Shown here: in pieces, positions 18,756 to 28,530 of the stretch
Numbering within the stretch: position 1 is the stretch's first letter
Layout: each line of letters opens with the position of its first letter
Assembly (NCBI RefSeq): GCF_014197055.1
Contig: NZ_JACIEW010000005.1
Coordinates: forward strand, 124,001-188,000
Source: Devosia subaequoris
GTDB lineage: Bacteria > Pseudomonadota > Alphaproteobacteria > Rhizobiales > Devosiaceae
DNA: 64,000 bases
Reading direction: 5' to 3'
The notes under the pieces: generated by a model
Seen by the model: only the letters and a program-made list of their open reading frames with translations
Database searches by the model: none
What the model was told of the DNA's origin: nothing
Made by a program: the position numbers and the translations under genes

Positions 18756-19112
18756 ATGTGTGAACTCTTCATCAAGGCAGATGCCCGGCTCTGGGAGTCC
18801 ACGACGCGCTCTTTGCGCATCGACGGCATGGTGACCAGCATCAGGCTGGAGAACTTCTTCTGGGCCAAGCTCGAGGAGATCGCGCGGCGCGATGCGATGA
18901 ATGTGGTGCAGCTGATTACCCGGCTGCACCATGAATCAATCGATGCCGGGCACGATCTGGGCAATTTCACCTCGTTTCTCAGAGTGTGCTGCGCTCGCTA
19001 TCTCGATCTGCAGCTTTCTGGTGATATACCGGCGGATGCGGGTCAGCCGATCGCGACGTTGAACGCCCCGGGCATTCTGGCGCGTGAGAGAGAGCGCAAG
19101 CGGTTTCACTGA
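18756..19112 (+). CDS. Ribbon-helix-helix domain protein
   Basis: The 118-aa protein resembles the RHH_4 type of small DNA-binding proteins common in Hyphomicrobiales. A short leader (CELFIKADARLW) precedes the ribbon strand (TSIRLENFFW) and the two helices (AKLEEIARRDAM and VVQLITRLHHESI). The C-terminal part holds a conserved-looking FTSFLRVCCARYL helix. It could autoregulate or act on DNA nearby; no operator is evident. GCAGGAGGCAGCG precedes the ATG. Confidence 0.8.
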   Translation: MCELFIKADARLWESTTRSLRIDGMVTSIRLENFFWAKLEEIARRDAMNVVQLITRLHHESIDAGHDLGNFTSFLRVCCARYLDLQLSGDIPADAGQPIATLNAPGILARERERKRFH

Positions 19113-19227
19113 AAATTGCCAATCGTTGAAGCGTGAGCCGGGGTGATTGTTTCAAGCACCCCTAGCGTTGGCCCTCTGGCGTGCCTAGGTTGACCCCATC
19201 AACCAGAAGCATTTGCCGAGAGTATCC

Positions 19228-22134
19228 ATGTCCCACCCCGCCTTCGAGCTTGTCCGCGACGAGACCATTGCCGAGATCAAATCCCAGGCAAAACTCTACC
19301 GGCACAAGAAAACCGGGGCGGAAGTGCTCAGTCTTCTCAACGAAGACGAGAACAAGGTGTTCGGCATCACCTTCAAGACGCCACCGGAGGATTCAACCGG
19401 CATTGCGCATATCCTGGAGCACTCGGTGCTGTGCGGGTCGCGCAAATATCCGGTCAAAAAGCCGTTCGTGGAGCTGCTCAAGGGGTCGATGCACACCTTC
19501 CTCAATGCCATGACGTTCCCGGACAAGACTGCCTATCCGGTGGCCAGCCAGAACCTCAAGGATTTCTACAACCTCGTCGATGTCTATCTCGACGCCGTGC
19601 TGTTTCCGCTGATTTCCCAGGACACGTTCGAGCAGGAGGGCTGGCACTACGAGCTCGACGATCTCGATGCGCCGCTGGTCTATAAGGGGGTGGTCTTCAA
19701 CGAGATGAAGGGCGTCTATTCCTCACCGGACTCGGTGATGCACACCCAGACCCAGACCGCGCTTTACCCTGACACCACGTATGGCAAGAGCTCGGGCGGC
19801 GATCCCCGGGCTATCCCCGAATTGAGCTATGAACAATTCAAGCGCTTCCACCAAACCTATTACCACCCGTCCAATGCGCGGGTGGTGTTCTCGGGCGACG
19901 ATGCCCCCGAGAAGCGGCTCGAGATTCTCGATGACTATTTCAGCCAGTTCGACAAGCTCGACGTGGATGCCGAGGTCAAGCTGCAACCGCGCTGGAATGC
20001 CCCGAGACAGGTGTCGGGCACCTATGCCGGCTCCATCGATCCGGACAAGCGCCGCGATGGCATGGTTTCGGTCAACTGGATGCTGGATCCGCCCGAAAGC
20101 CGGGAAGAAACGCTGAGCCACGGCATGCTGAGCTATCTGCTGGCGGGCAATTCGGCGGCTCCACTGCGCAAGAAACTCAATGAAAGCGGATTGGGCGAGG
20201 GGATGATCGGGGGTGGTATTTCCTCCTATCTGCGCCAGCCCATGGGCGGGTTCGGTCTTAAGGGCATCGATCCGGCCGACGCGGAAAAGGTCGAAAAGCT
20301 GGTGCTAGAGACGCTGGAAGAATTGGCCAAGACCGGCTTTTCCGAGGAGCAGCGGGAAGCGGCGATCAACACTTTCGAGTTCAATCTGCGCGAGCAGAAT
20401 ACCGGCTCTTATCCGCGCGGCATGACCTATATGTTCACTGCATTGGGCGGCTGGCTGCATGGTGGCGATCCGCTCTCGCCACTGGTCTATGAGGACGCGC
20501 TGACAGCGCTCAAGGACAAGGCGGCGAGCGGCCATTTCGAAAAGGAAATCCGGCGGCTGTTCCTCGACAATCCGCATCGCGTTACCTCGCGGATCGAGGC
20601 CGATCCTGAGCAGGGTGCGCGCGAAGCCAAGGCCGAAGCAGATCGGCTAGCGGCTGTCCGCGCAGGGCTGAGCGAAAGCGAGTTGGCTGCGGTCATGGAG
20701 CGCACCGAGCGCCTGCGGGCGCTGCAGGAAAGCGTCGACAAGCCTGAGGATCTCGCCAGGATTCCGACGCTGACGCTGGATGATCTGGACCGCGAAACCC
20801 GCACAGTCCCGACTGCGGAAAGCGCTATATCCGGCGTACGCACACTTTACCACGACCTGCCGACGCTGGGGATCTTGTATCTCGATCTCGGCTTTGACCT
20901 GCATGTGCTCGACAAGGCCGAACTTCCTTATCTGCCGCTGTTTGGCCGCGCGCTGCTGCAAACCGGCACCAGCAAGGAAGATTTTGTCTCGCTAACCCAG
21001 CGGATCGGCCGGACCACGGGCGGCATCGCGCAACATCGCGGCCTTGCCAGCATGCAGGATGGCTCGGGTACGTCGGCCTGGTTCTTCCTTTCGGGCAAGG
21101 CGGTGGCGGACAAGTTCGAGGGCATGCTCGGTATTATGGGCGATGTGCTGCTCGATGCCGATCTTGGCAACAAGGCACGCTTCAAGCAGATGGCGTTGGA
21201 GGAAAAAGCCGGCTTTGAGGCCCGGCTGGTGCCCAGCGGCAATGCCATTGTCGACGCCCGCATCAAAGCCGGGCTGACCGAGGCAGGATGGATTGCCGAG
21301 CAAATGAGCGGGGTCAGCTATCTCGAGTTTCTCAAGGGCCTGGTCAAGCGCATAGACAGCGATTGGGACAGCGTCGCGGCCAAGCTCTTCTCCATTCGTG
21401 ACAAGCTGTTCAATCGCGGTCGCATGATCGTCAATCTGACAGCCGATGGCGAACTCTGGGACGGCGCCAAGAGCGTGCTGGAAGGTTTTGTCGGCGGCCT
21501 ACCCAACGCAGAATTGGCCGATGCGGATTGGGGTCATGCCTTCGCGCCGAAGAACGAGGGTCTGGTGATCCCGGCCCAGGTCAATTATGTCGGCAAGGGC
21601 GCAAACCTGAAAGCGCTGGGGATCGAGCTGTCGGCGGCCGCCTCAGTGGCGTTGCGCTTTCTCAACACCACCTATCTCTGGGACAAGGTGCGCGTGCAGG
21701 GTGGCGCCTATGGCGGGTCGAGCCGGTTCGATCTCTCCTCGGGCAATTTCGCCTTCCTCTCCTATCGGGACCCCAATCTGCTCAAGACGCTCGAGGTCTA
21801 TGACGGGGCGGCCAAGGCCTTGCGGGCCGAAATCGGGGAGACCAATCTGGTGCGCTCGGTGATCGGCGTGATCGGTGATCTCGATCGGCCCGAATTCCCA
21901 GATGCCAAGGGTTATTCAGCCATGTGGCGCCTGCTCAATGGCACTACCGATAAATTGCGCCAGCAGCGGCGCGACGAGATTCTCGGCACCAGTCGGGCCG
22001 ACTTCCTGGCGCTGGCCGATGCTGTCGATCTGGTCGCCGAAAAGGGCCATGTCGTGGTTCTGGGCGGCGAGGCCGCCATCAACCTGGCCAATGAAAAGAA
22101 GCCCGGATTGCTCGAGGTTAGCAAAGTGGTGTGA
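19228..22134 (+). CDS. M16C insulinase family zinc peptidase (PreP-like)
   Basis: The 968-aa protein resembles presequence peptidase PreP/Cym1, a large clamshell metallopeptidase that degrades short unstructured peptides. The inverted zinc motif HILEH is at 61-65, and the distal glutamate lies in VFNEMKGVYSSP. The M16C-associated domain occupies the middle, and the inactive second half ends in LLEVSKVV. No signal peptide is seen, so a cytoplasmic location is likely. GAGAG upstream favours the ATG at 19228. A C-rich hairpin at 22203-22225 follows the gene. Confidence 0.93.
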   Translation: MSHPAFELVRDETIAEIKSQAKLYRHKKTGAEVLSLLNEDENKVFGITFKTPPEDSTGIAHILEHSVLCGSRKYPVKKPFVELLKGSMHTFLNAMTFPDKTAYPVASQNLKDFYNLVDVYLDAVLFPLISQDTFEQEGWHYELDDLDAPLVYKGVVFNEMKGVYSSPDSVMHTQTQTALYPDTTYGKSSGGDPRAIPELSYEQFKRFHQTYYHPSNARVVFSGDDAPEKRLEILDDYFSQFDKLDVDAEVKLQPRWNAPRQVSGTYAGSIDPDKRRDGMVSVNWMLDPPESREETLSHGMLSYLLAGNSAAPLRKKLNESGLGEGMIGGGISSYLRQPMGGFGLKGIDPADAEKVEKLVLETLEELAKTGFSEEQREAAINTFEFNLREQNTGSYPRGMTYMFTALGGWLHGGDPLSPLVYEDALTALKDKAASGHFEKEIRRLFLDNPHRVTSRIEADPEQGAREAKAEADRLAAVRAGLSESELAAVMERTERLRALQESVDKPEDLARIPTLTLDDLDRETRTVPTAESAISGVRTLYHDLPTLGILYLDLGFDLHVLDKAELPYLPLFGRALLQTGTSKEDFVSLTQRIGRTTGGIAQHRGLASMQDGSGTSAWFFLSGKAVADKFEGMLGIMGDVLLDADLGNKARFKQMALEEKAGFEARLVPSGNAIVDARIKAGLTEAGWIAEQMSGVSYLEFLKGLVKRIDSDWDSVAAKLFSIRDKLFNRGRMIVNLTADGELWDGAKSVLEGFVGGLPNAELADADWGHAFAPKNEGLVIPAQVNYVGKGANLKALGIELSAAASVALRFLNTTYLWDKVRVQGGAYGGSSRFDLSSGNFAFLSYRDPNLLKTLEVYDGAAKALRAEIGETNLVRSVIGVIGDLDRPEFPDAKGYSAMWRLLNGTTDKLRQQRRDEILGTSRADFLALADAVDLVAEKGHVVVLGGEAAINLANEKKPGLLEVSKVV

Positions 22135-22202
22135 GGGCCTCATCGGGCCATGGGCATCTACTCCCACGGCGCTCGTGGGGAGTCTGGACAAATCAGGCCG
22201 CG

Positions 22203-22225
22203 CCCTCTCCAGTGCAAGGAGAGGG
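22203..22225. repeat. C-rich hairpin after the M16C gene
   Basis: Perfect 8-bp arms CCCTCTCC/GGAGAGGG enclose a 7-base loop. There is no U tract, so it is not a classic terminator. Related C-rich palindromes occur after two other genes (31276-31295 and 48989-49005), which points to a short dispersed hairpin family placed at gene ends. Confidence 0.6.
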
Positions 22226-22245
22226 GACGGCTGGGACAGGCGGGC

Positions 22246-23253
22246 TTAGTTTGACAGCACTTCGGCCAGATATGGCAGGCTGACATCCAAGCGGTAGTCG
22301 ATGCCGGAATGGTTGTCGGGGAATTCCTCGTAGCGATGGGCGATGCCGCGCTGTTCGAGCGCCTTGTGGATACGCCTTGTGCCGTAAAGGATGGCGTATT
22401 GGTCCTCGGTGCCACAATCGAGGAAGAAGCCTTTCAGCTTGCCGATGGCATCGGCGTGAGACTTGACCATCAGCGCCGGGTCCCAGGCGAGCCAATTCTC
22501 CCACCGTTCGGGAATGACCTCGCAGGTGTCCAGGGTCACTGGCAACCTCAGGCCCAGATAAGCGTCTGGATCGGGGTCAAAACTTGCGGCTTGGCAAAGG
22601 AACATCAAGGTCAGGGTGTCCTTGCCATCGAGCTTGGGCTTGGCCTCGAACGCCTTCATCCATGTCTCAATGGAATTGTCCTGCTTGGCGAGCGCCATCA
22701 ACACATTGGGAAAACCGGCCAGGTAGAGATGCTCAAAGCCGGCATCGCCGGAGTGGCTGGCGGCTGCGGCCCAGACGTCCGGATGGCGCATGGCGTGCAC
22801 CAGGCTCCCAAAGCCCCCCGATGATTTTCCGAACACGCCGCGGCGCCCCGTGCCACCGCAGGAGAATTTTTTCTCGACGGCTGGCAACATTTCCTCGATC
22901 AGGAAGTCCTCATAGTTCCCCATGACCGGGCTGTTCACATATTGATTGCCGCCTAGGCGTGAGAAACAGTCGGGAAAAGCGACCACCACCGGCGCCATCT
23001 TTCCCTCGCCGATCAGGCGGTCGAGGCGCTCGGGCACATTCTCGGTGAAGGCCCTCCAGGCGGTATGCGCAGGGCCGCCGGACGTATAGCCGACAAGATC
23101 GACTAGCAGCGGCAGGTCCTTGCCGTCATGTCCAGCAGGCACATAAACATCGACAATGCGCGTGGTGTCATCGCCGAGCCGGTTGTTGGCCAGCGCCTTG
23201 CTCTCAATGCTCAGGCGTTGGATGGTGCCGGGGGCGTGGGTTGTCTTGCGCAT
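22246..23253 (-). CDS. Putative esterase (alpha/beta hydrolase, esterase D-like)
   Basis: The 335-aa hydrolase has the nucleophile elbow GKSSGG, an acidic residue in DCGTEDQY and a C-terminal histidine in FPDNHSGIDYR, giving a complete Ser-Asp/Glu-His triad. The fold resembles tributyrin, S-formylglutathione or enterochelin esterases. No export signal is seen once the ATG at 23253 is used; that start is supported by GAGGAG. Upstream codons in the same frame are unlikely to be translated. It is divergent from the exonuclease gene across 160 bases. Confidence 0.85.
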   Translation of the reverse strand: MRKTTHAPGTIQRLSIESKALANNRLGDDTTRIVDVYVPAGHDGKDLPLLVDLVGYTSGGPAHTAWRAFTENVPERLDRLIGEGKMAPVVVAFPDCFSRLGGNQYVNSPVMGNYEDFLIEEMLPAVEKKFSCGGTGRRGVFGKSSGGFGSLVHAMRHPDVWAAAASHSGDAGFEHLYLAGFPNVLMALAKQDNSIETWMKAFEAKPKLDGKDTLTLMFLCQAASFDPDPDAYLGLRLPVTLDTCEVIPERWENWLAWDPALMVKSHADAIGKLKGFFLDCGTEDQYAILYGTRRIHKALEQRGIAHRYEEFPDNHSGIDYRLDVSLPYLAEVLSN

Positions 23254-23413
23254 CTCTGGCTCCTCGTTTTCCTTCGGTCTGGAACAATGCGGACAAGAAG
23301 GCAAGCGTGGATCACTATCGAGCACCCTGCTGCCACGGACTGGCGCTGGCATGCTGCACAAGCGGTGGTGAAAGCGTGAACCGGCTCCCGTTTCGCCGCG
23401 TTCTGACAGGACC

Positions 23414-24415
23414 ATGAGCTTTATTCTCGACCGTAATCTCTATGTGCCAGCCCTCGATGCCTGGATTGATCCGGACGGGCCGAAGCCGCGCGCCATCATT
23501 ACCCATGGCCATGCCGATCACGCCCGCTCGGGGCATGGGGCAGTGCTGGCAACGCCGGAAACCATCGCCATCATGAAGGTGCGCTATGGCGTGGACTGTG
23601 CGGGGCGGTTCGATCCGCTGCGCTTCGGCGAGGTGCTGAGCGTGGATGGAGCCAAGGTGAGCCTGCACCCGGCCGGTCACATTCTGGGGTCGGCGCAGGT
23701 GCTGGTGGAGGCCGAGGGGCAGCGGGCGCTGGTGACCGGGGACTACAAGCGGCTGCCGGATCGCACGGCGGAGCCGTATGAAGCGGTGGCCTGCGACCTG
23801 ATGGTGACCGAGGCGACCTTCGGGTTGCCGGTGTTTCAGCACCCATTGCCGCAAGATGAAATCGGGCGGCTTCTCAAGTCGGTGGCTGACCAGCCCGAGC
23901 GCTGTCATCTGGTGGGATGTTACGCCTTGGGCAAGGCGCAGCGGGTGATCGCGCTGCTGCGCGACGCCGGCTGGGAGCGGCCGATCTACCTGCATGGCGC
24001 CATGATTGCGCTGTGTGCCCTCTATGAGGAACTGGGGGTGGGCTTGGGAGAGCTGTTCCCGGCCACCGGCATGCCCAAAGCCGCCATGGCCGGACAGATC
24101 GTGATCGCGCCGCCTTCGGCCATTCGCGATCGCTGGAGCCGGCGCTTCCCCGATCCGGTGGTCTGCCAGGCCTCGGGGTGGATGAGCATCAAGCAGCGGG
24201 CCCGGCAGGCATTGGTCGAGCTGCCGCTGGTGATTTCGGATCATTGCGATTGGGGCGAGCTCAATCAATCCATCCTCGAAAGCGGCGCAGGGACCGTGTG
24301 GGTGACTCATGGTCGAGAGGATGCGCTGGTCTATTGGTGTCGGCAGCAGGGGCTGGAGGCTGACCCGCTGGCGTTGCCGGGGCTCGATGACGATGGCGGG
24401 GAGGGGGGCGCATGA
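23414..24415 (+). CDS. Ligase-associated DNA exonuclease (metallo-beta-lactamase fold)
   Basis: The 333-aa protein has the metallo-beta-lactamase signature HGHADHARSGH (31-41, with His31, His33, Asp35 and His36) and a later GDYKRLPDRT segment of the beta-CASP/RNA-processing type. It matches the ligase-associated exonucleases that accompany bacterial ATP-dependent ligases and may trim DNA ends. Its stop overlaps the ligase start (ATGA at 24412), so the two are coupled. The Lhr-type helicase and PdeM endonuclease often found beside such genes are absent from this window. Confidence 0.92.
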   Translation: MSFILDRNLYVPALDAWIDPDGPKPRAIITHGHADHARSGHGAVLATPETIAIMKVRYGVDCAGRFDPLRFGEVLSVDGAKVSLHPAGHILGSAQVLVEAEGQRALVTGDYKRLPDRTAEPYEAVACDLMVTEATFGLPVFQHPLPQDEIGRLLKSVADQPERCHLVGCYALGKAQRVIALLRDAGWERPIYLHGAMIALCALYEELGVGLGELFPATGMPKAAMAGQIVIAPPSAIRDRWSRRFPDPVVCQASGWMSIKQRARQALVELPLVISDHCDWGELNQSILESGAGTVWVTHGREDALVYWCRQQGLEADPLALPGLDDDGGEGGA

Positions 24416-25977
24416 AGCGGTTTGCGGACCTGCTTGAGCTGTTGGCGTTGACCCCTTCGCGCAGCCGCAAGATTGCGGCGCTGGCGCAGTATTTCGCCGA
24501 GGTGCCGGACCCGGACCGCGGGCTGGCGCTGGCGGTTCTGACCGGGGAGCTCAAGATGCGCAACGTCAAGCCGGCGCTGCTCAAGCAGACGGTGCTGGCC
24601 GAAGTGGACGAGACGCTGTTTGCACTCAGCTATGACTATGTGGGGGATCTGGGGGAGACCATTGCGCTGATCTGGCCCCATCACGGGGCCAAGGACTTGC
24701 CGCGGCTCAGCACCCTGGTGGAATTGCTCAATACGACCAGCAAGGCCGAACTGCCCAAGGTCATCGGCGGGTTGCTGACGCAGGCAGCGATCCATGAACG
24801 CTGGGCGTTGATCAAGATGGCCACGGGCGCGCTGCGGATTGGGGTGTCGGCGCGGCTGGCCAAGACCGCGCTCAGTCAAATGAGTGGGGTAGACCTGCAG
24901 GCGATCGAGGAAGTCTGGCATGGGGTCAAGCCGCCCTATGGCGAACTATTCGACTGGCTGGAGGGACGGAGCGGACGTCCCGAGATCGACCATGGGTCGC
25001 GCTTCCATCCGCTGATGCTGTCCACACCGATCGAGGAGAGCGATTTTGCCAAGCTTGATCCGCGCGACTTCTCGGCGGAATGGAAGTGGGATGGTATCCG
25101 GGTGCAACTGGTGCTTGGGCGGAGCGGCGCATCGCTGTTCTCGCGCACCGGCGACGATATTGCGGCGAGTTTCCCCGACGTGGTCGAGGCCGCCATGGGG
25201 CGGGCCGTGCTGGATGGAGAATTGCTGGTCGGGCATGACTTCGAGCCGGGCAGTTTCAACGATCTGCAGCAGCGGCTGAACCGCAAGGTTGCCGCACCAA
25301 AGCAGATGGCCGAACTGCCTGGCTTCGTGCGGGTTTATGACATGCTGTTCGATGAGGACGAGGATATCCGGGCGCTGGCCTGGGAAGCGCGGCGGCAGCG
25401 GCTCGAGGCCTGGTTCGCGGCCAATCCGCAGACCCGGATGGATGTTTCAGAAATCTTGCGCTTCGACCAATGGGCGGACCTGGCGGCGCTGCGCCGACAA
25501 GGCGCCGACGAGCACGGCCATGAAGGGGTGATGATCAAGCTCAGGACCGCCCCCTACGTGCCGGGACGGCCCAAGGGGTTCTGGTTCAAATGGAAGCGGG
25601 ACCCCAATGTGGTCGATGCGGTGCTGATGTATGCCCAGCGTGGGCATGGCAAGCGCAGCTCGTTCTATTCGGATTATACGTTCGGGGTCTGGAAGGGCAA
25701 TGAGATCGTGCCCATCGGGAAGGCCTATTTCGGCTTCACCGATGAGGAACTCAAACAGCTCGACCGCTGGATCCGGGCCAATACGATCGGTTCGTTCGGG
25801 CCAGTGCGTGAAGTGAACAAGGAACTGGTGTTCGAGGTGGCGTTCGACAGCGCCCAGCGCAGTGCCCGGCACAAGTCGGGCGTGGCGCTGCGCTTTCCGC
25901 GAATCAATCGGATACGCTGGGACAAGCCGGCGAGCGAAGCGGCGCGGATCGAGGACATGGATGCGTTTGTGGGGTAG
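24412..25977 (+). CDS. ATP-dependent DNA ligase (LigB/LigC-like)
   Basis: The 521-aa ligase has an N-terminal helical DNA-binding domain, the nucleotidyltransferase core with adenylated Lys225 in EWKWDGIR, the later motifs (LDGELLVG, FVRVYDM, EGVMIK, WFKWKRD) and an OB-fold ending in FPRINRIRWDKP. It seals nicks with ATP and works beside the NAD-dependent LigA, probably in a repair role. Together with the upstream exonuclease it forms a two-gene repair operon. A UVR-motif gene follows 70 bases later. Confidence 0.95.
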   Translation: MKRFADLLELLALTPSRSRKIAALAQYFAEVPDPDRGLALAVLTGELKMRNVKPALLKQTVLAEVDETLFALSYDYVGDLGETIALIWPHHGAKDLPRLSTLVELLNTTSKAELPKVIGGLLTQAAIHERWALIKMATGALRIGVSARLAKTALSQMSGVDLQAIEEVWHGVKPPYGELFDWLEGRSGRPEIDHGSRFHPLMLSTPIEESDFAKLDPRDFSAEWKWDGIRVQLVLGRSGASLFSRTGDDIAASFPDVVEAAMGRAVLDGELLVGHDFEPGSFNDLQQRLNRKVAAPKQMAELPGFVRVYDMLFDEDEDIRALAWEARRQRLEAWFAANPQTRMDVSEILRFDQWADLAALRRQGADEHGHEGVMIKLRTAPYVPGRPKGFWFKWKRDPNVVDAVLMYAQRGHGKRSSFYSDYTFGVWKGNEIVPIGKAYFGFTDEELKQLDRWIRANTIGSFGPVREVNKELVFEVAFDSAQRSARHKSGVALRFPRINRIRWDKPASEAARIEDMDAFVG

Positions 25978-26047
25978 GAACGTTGGCTCCTTCCTTATTG
26001 TCGAGGAGCCCCCAATCCATGGGGAATTACTGAAGAGGAAACCTGGC

Positions 26048-26317
26048 ATGTCATCGCGCAGCAACCACGCCCGACTGGTGGCGCTGGAAAAGCAGATGGA
26101 GGCGGCTGCCGCTGCCTTTGATTTCGAGAAGGCGGCGGCGCTGCGCGACGAGATTGCGCGGCTCAAGGGCGAAAGCGACGACATTGTCGGGCAGGCGCCG
26201 CCCGGACAGATCGGCTTGGGATCGAATGCCCCAGTGCGACAGCCGCCCAAGGGCTGGACGAGGCCGAAAAAGCCCGGCCCGATGACCAGCAATCACAAGG
26301 GGCGCGGGGAGCGCTAG
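26048..26317 (+). CDS. Small UvrB/UvrC-motif (UVR) protein
   Basis: The 89-aa protein has an N-terminal UVR helical hairpin (ALEKQMEAAAAAFDFEKAA, then ALRDEIARLK), the same module through which UvrB and UvrC contact each other. A Pro/Gly-rich basic tail (PPKGWTRPKKPGP) follows, and no catalytic domain is present. GAAGAGGAAA precedes the ATG at 26048. It follows the ligase by 70 bases on the same strand and its stop overlaps the MerR stop on the opposite strand. A role in repair is inferred from the motif and its neighbour only. Confidence 0.8.
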   Translation: MSSRSNHARLVALEKQMEAAAAAFDFEKAAALRDEIARLKGESDDIVGQAPPGQIGLGSNAPVRQPPKGWTRPKKPGPMTSNHKGRGER

Positions 26318-26706
26318 CCGGCTTTTTGCAGTCGTTCCTGGGCGAGTTGCTTGATCTCGCGCAGTTCGCGGATGGTGGTTTCGAGGTCGTCGCGCTGGCG
26401 TTCGAGCAGCGCAAGGCGCTCATCGACCTTGTCGGCCAACAGGTTTACCTGCTGGGCGCGGTCCGCGTCGTACAGGCTGAGATAGTCGGAAATGTCGCGC
26501 AGCGTAAAGCCAAGGCGCTTGCCGCGCAGGATCAGGATCAGCCGGGCCCGGTCGCGTTTGCGAAAGATGCGAGTCGCGCCGACGCGTTCGGGCGAGAGCA
26601 GGCCCTTGGATTCGTAAAACCGGATGGCCCGGGTCGAAATGCCGAACTCGCGGGCGAGTTCGGCAATGGCGAAGAGGTCCTGGCTTTCGGGTGGCGTGCT
26701 AGTCAC
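26314..26706 (-). CDS. MerR family regulator (LiuR-like), probable fad regulator
   Basis: The 130-aa regulator has a MerR winged helix (IAELAREFGISTRAIRFYESKGLLSPERV), the RDRARLILILRGKRLGFTL segment typical of LiuR-like regulators of branched-chain and fatty-acid breakdown, and a coiled-coil dimer helix (about 85-128). It lacks the metal-binding cysteines of metal-sensing MerR proteins. The GTG start overlaps the fadD stop by 4 bases, so it is coexpressed with fadD. The two 16-bp dyads in front of fadD and fadE are the natural operator candidates. Confidence 0.88.
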   Translation of the reverse strand: MTSTPPESQDLFAIAELAREFGISTRAIRFYESKGLLSPERVGATRIFRKRDRARLILILRGKRLGFTLRDISDYLSLYDADRAQQVNLLADKVDERLALLERQRDDLETTIRELREIKQLAQERLQKAG

Positions 26707-28418
26707 GATTTTCCGGCTTTCATCTGGGCGTATTCCTCCCGCAGCTCTTTCTTGGACAGTTTGCCGATCAGGGTCTTGGGCAGGGCCTCCTTGAAAATGA
26801 TCTGGCGGGGCATTTCAATCTTGTTGAGCTTTTCGGCGAGGAAGGATTTCAGATCCGCCTCGCTGATCGTGTGGCCATCCTTGAGCTTGACGAAGGCCAC
26901 CGGCGCCTCGCCGCGATACTGGTCCGGCACGCCGATTACGTTGACCTCATCGACGGCCTCATGGGTCATGGCGGCCTCTTCGATGGTGCGCGGGTAAACA
27001 TTGAACCCCGAGCAGATGATAAGGTCCTTGATGCGATCCACCAGGAACACGTAGCCATCTTCATCCATATGGCCGACATCGCCGGTGCGCAGCCAGCCGT
27101 CCATGAAGGCGTCCTTGCTGGCTTCCGGATTCTCATAATAGCCGGCCATGACCTGCGGGCCTTTTACCTGCAATTCGCCATCTTCGCCGATGCCGACTAC
27201 CTTGCCGCTGTCCACATCGACAAAGCGGATATCGGTGCCGGGGAGAGGCAGGCCGATGGACATGGGCTTGGAGGGCACCCGGAGCGCGGCGCAGCAGACA
27301 ACGGGCGAGGCTTCGGTCAGGCCATAGCCTTCGGCCAGCAGGGCCTTGGACTTTTTGGAGAAGGCGTGGCGCACTTCGTCGGGCAGGGCGGCACCACCGG
27401 ATATGGCAACCTCCAGGGTCTCAATCTGCGCCCGAGTGACGGCGTCGGTCCTCGCCAATGCACTGAGCAGGGTGGGCACGGCGGGCAGCACATTGGCGCC
27501 AGTCCGATTGAAGATACCCAACAGGGCTTTCAATTCGAAGCGTGGCAGCATGATTACCGGCGTTCCATTGCCGAGCGGCACGTTCATGCAGACGGTCATG
27601 GCGAAGATGTGAAAGAAGGGCAGTACCGCGATCACCTTGGAAGGCGGATAAAACAGGCCACAGCCCCATTTGTCGATCTGGCTCATATTGGCCGCGATAT
27701 TGGCGTGGGTCAGCAGCGCTCCCTTGGGAATACCGGTGGTCCCCCCGGTATATTGCTGCACCGCAATATCGGTCTGCGCATCGATGGTGACCGGCGACGG
27801 CGAATCCCGGCGGGCCAGCAGGTCCTCAAAGCTGGAGATGACGCTGGCATGGGCGGAGCGGTTGGGGTGTGCCAGATCCTTGCGTTTGGCGACTGAAAAC
27901 AGGATCTTCTTGACCAGCGGCAAGGCGTTGGGGAAATGGGCAACGACCAGTTTCTTGACATGACCAGCGGCCAGCAGGGCCTCGGCTTTTTCAAAGATCT
28001 GCTGCAGGTCCAGCGTCACCATGATGTCGGCGCCGGCATTGGCTGTGATGTGCCCCAGCTCGGATACCGTATAGAGCGGATTGCAATTGACCACCGTGCC
28101 GCCAGCACGCAGCACGCCGTAATAGGCAATGGGGTAAAAGGGCGTATTGGGCAGCATCAGGGCGACGCGTGTGCCCTTGGTGACGCCGAACTGGCTTTGC
28201 AGCGCTCCGGCAAAGGCGACGATCTTTTCGGCCAGCTCGCCAAAGCTGGTTGTGCCCCCGAGAAAATCCAGGGCCATGGCGCCTGGATTTTTGGCGCAGG
28301 CCGCCAGAACCTGTTCATGCACAGGGGATGTGTCGATTTGATCGTCCCAGACGATGCCCTCGGGATAGCTTTCGATCCAGGGGCGAAGGCTGTCATTGCT
28401 GGTAGCTGGCGTGTCCAT
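26703..28418 (-). CDS. fadD: Long-chain fatty acid-CoA ligase FadD
   Basis: The 571-aa adenylating enzyme activates fatty acids to acyl-CoA using ATP and CoA. It contains the P-loop-like YTGGTTGIPKG (223-233), the AEGYGLTEASP motif, GWLRTGDVGHMDEDG, RIKDLI and the C-terminal lysine region GKLSKKELRE. Length and motifs fit long-chain acyl-CoA ligases. It is the first gene of a leftward fadD-merR operon, divergent from fadE, with a promoter candidate at 28531-28559. Confidence 0.94.
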   Translation of the reverse strand: MDTPATSNDSLRPWIESYPEGIVWDDQIDTSPVHEQVLAACAKNPGAMALDFLGGTTSFGELAEKIVAFAGALQSQFGVTKGTRVALMLPNTPFYPIAYYGVLRAGGTVVNCNPLYTVSELGHITANAGADIMVTLDLQQIFEKAEALLAAGHVKKLVVAHFPNALPLVKKILFSVAKRKDLAHPNRSAHASVISSFEDLLARRDSPSPVTIDAQTDIAVQQYTGGTTGIPKGALLTHANIAANMSQIDKWGCGLFYPPSKVIAVLPFFHIFAMTVCMNVPLGNGTPVIMLPRFELKALLGIFNRTGANVLPAVPTLLSALARTDAVTRAQIETLEVAISGGAALPDEVRHAFSKKSKALLAEGYGLTEASPVVCCAALRVPSKPMSIGLPLPGTDIRFVDVDSGKVVGIGEDGELQVKGPQVMAGYYENPEASKDAFMDGWLRTGDVGHMDEDGYVFLVDRIKDLIICSGFNVYPRTIEEAAMTHEAVDEVNVIGVPDQYRGEAPVAFVKLKDGHTISEADLKSFLAEKLNKIEMPRQIIFKEALPKTLIGKLSKKELREEYAQMKAGKS

Positions 28419-28530
28419 CGATATCTCCTCCCAGTGCCTGAAACAGACAAATGGGCGTTCCCAAATATTGGATGCAGTGGGCGTCTAGCCTCCGATGCTC
28501 TGTTGGCACCTGTCCTGTCATCTCACGCAA

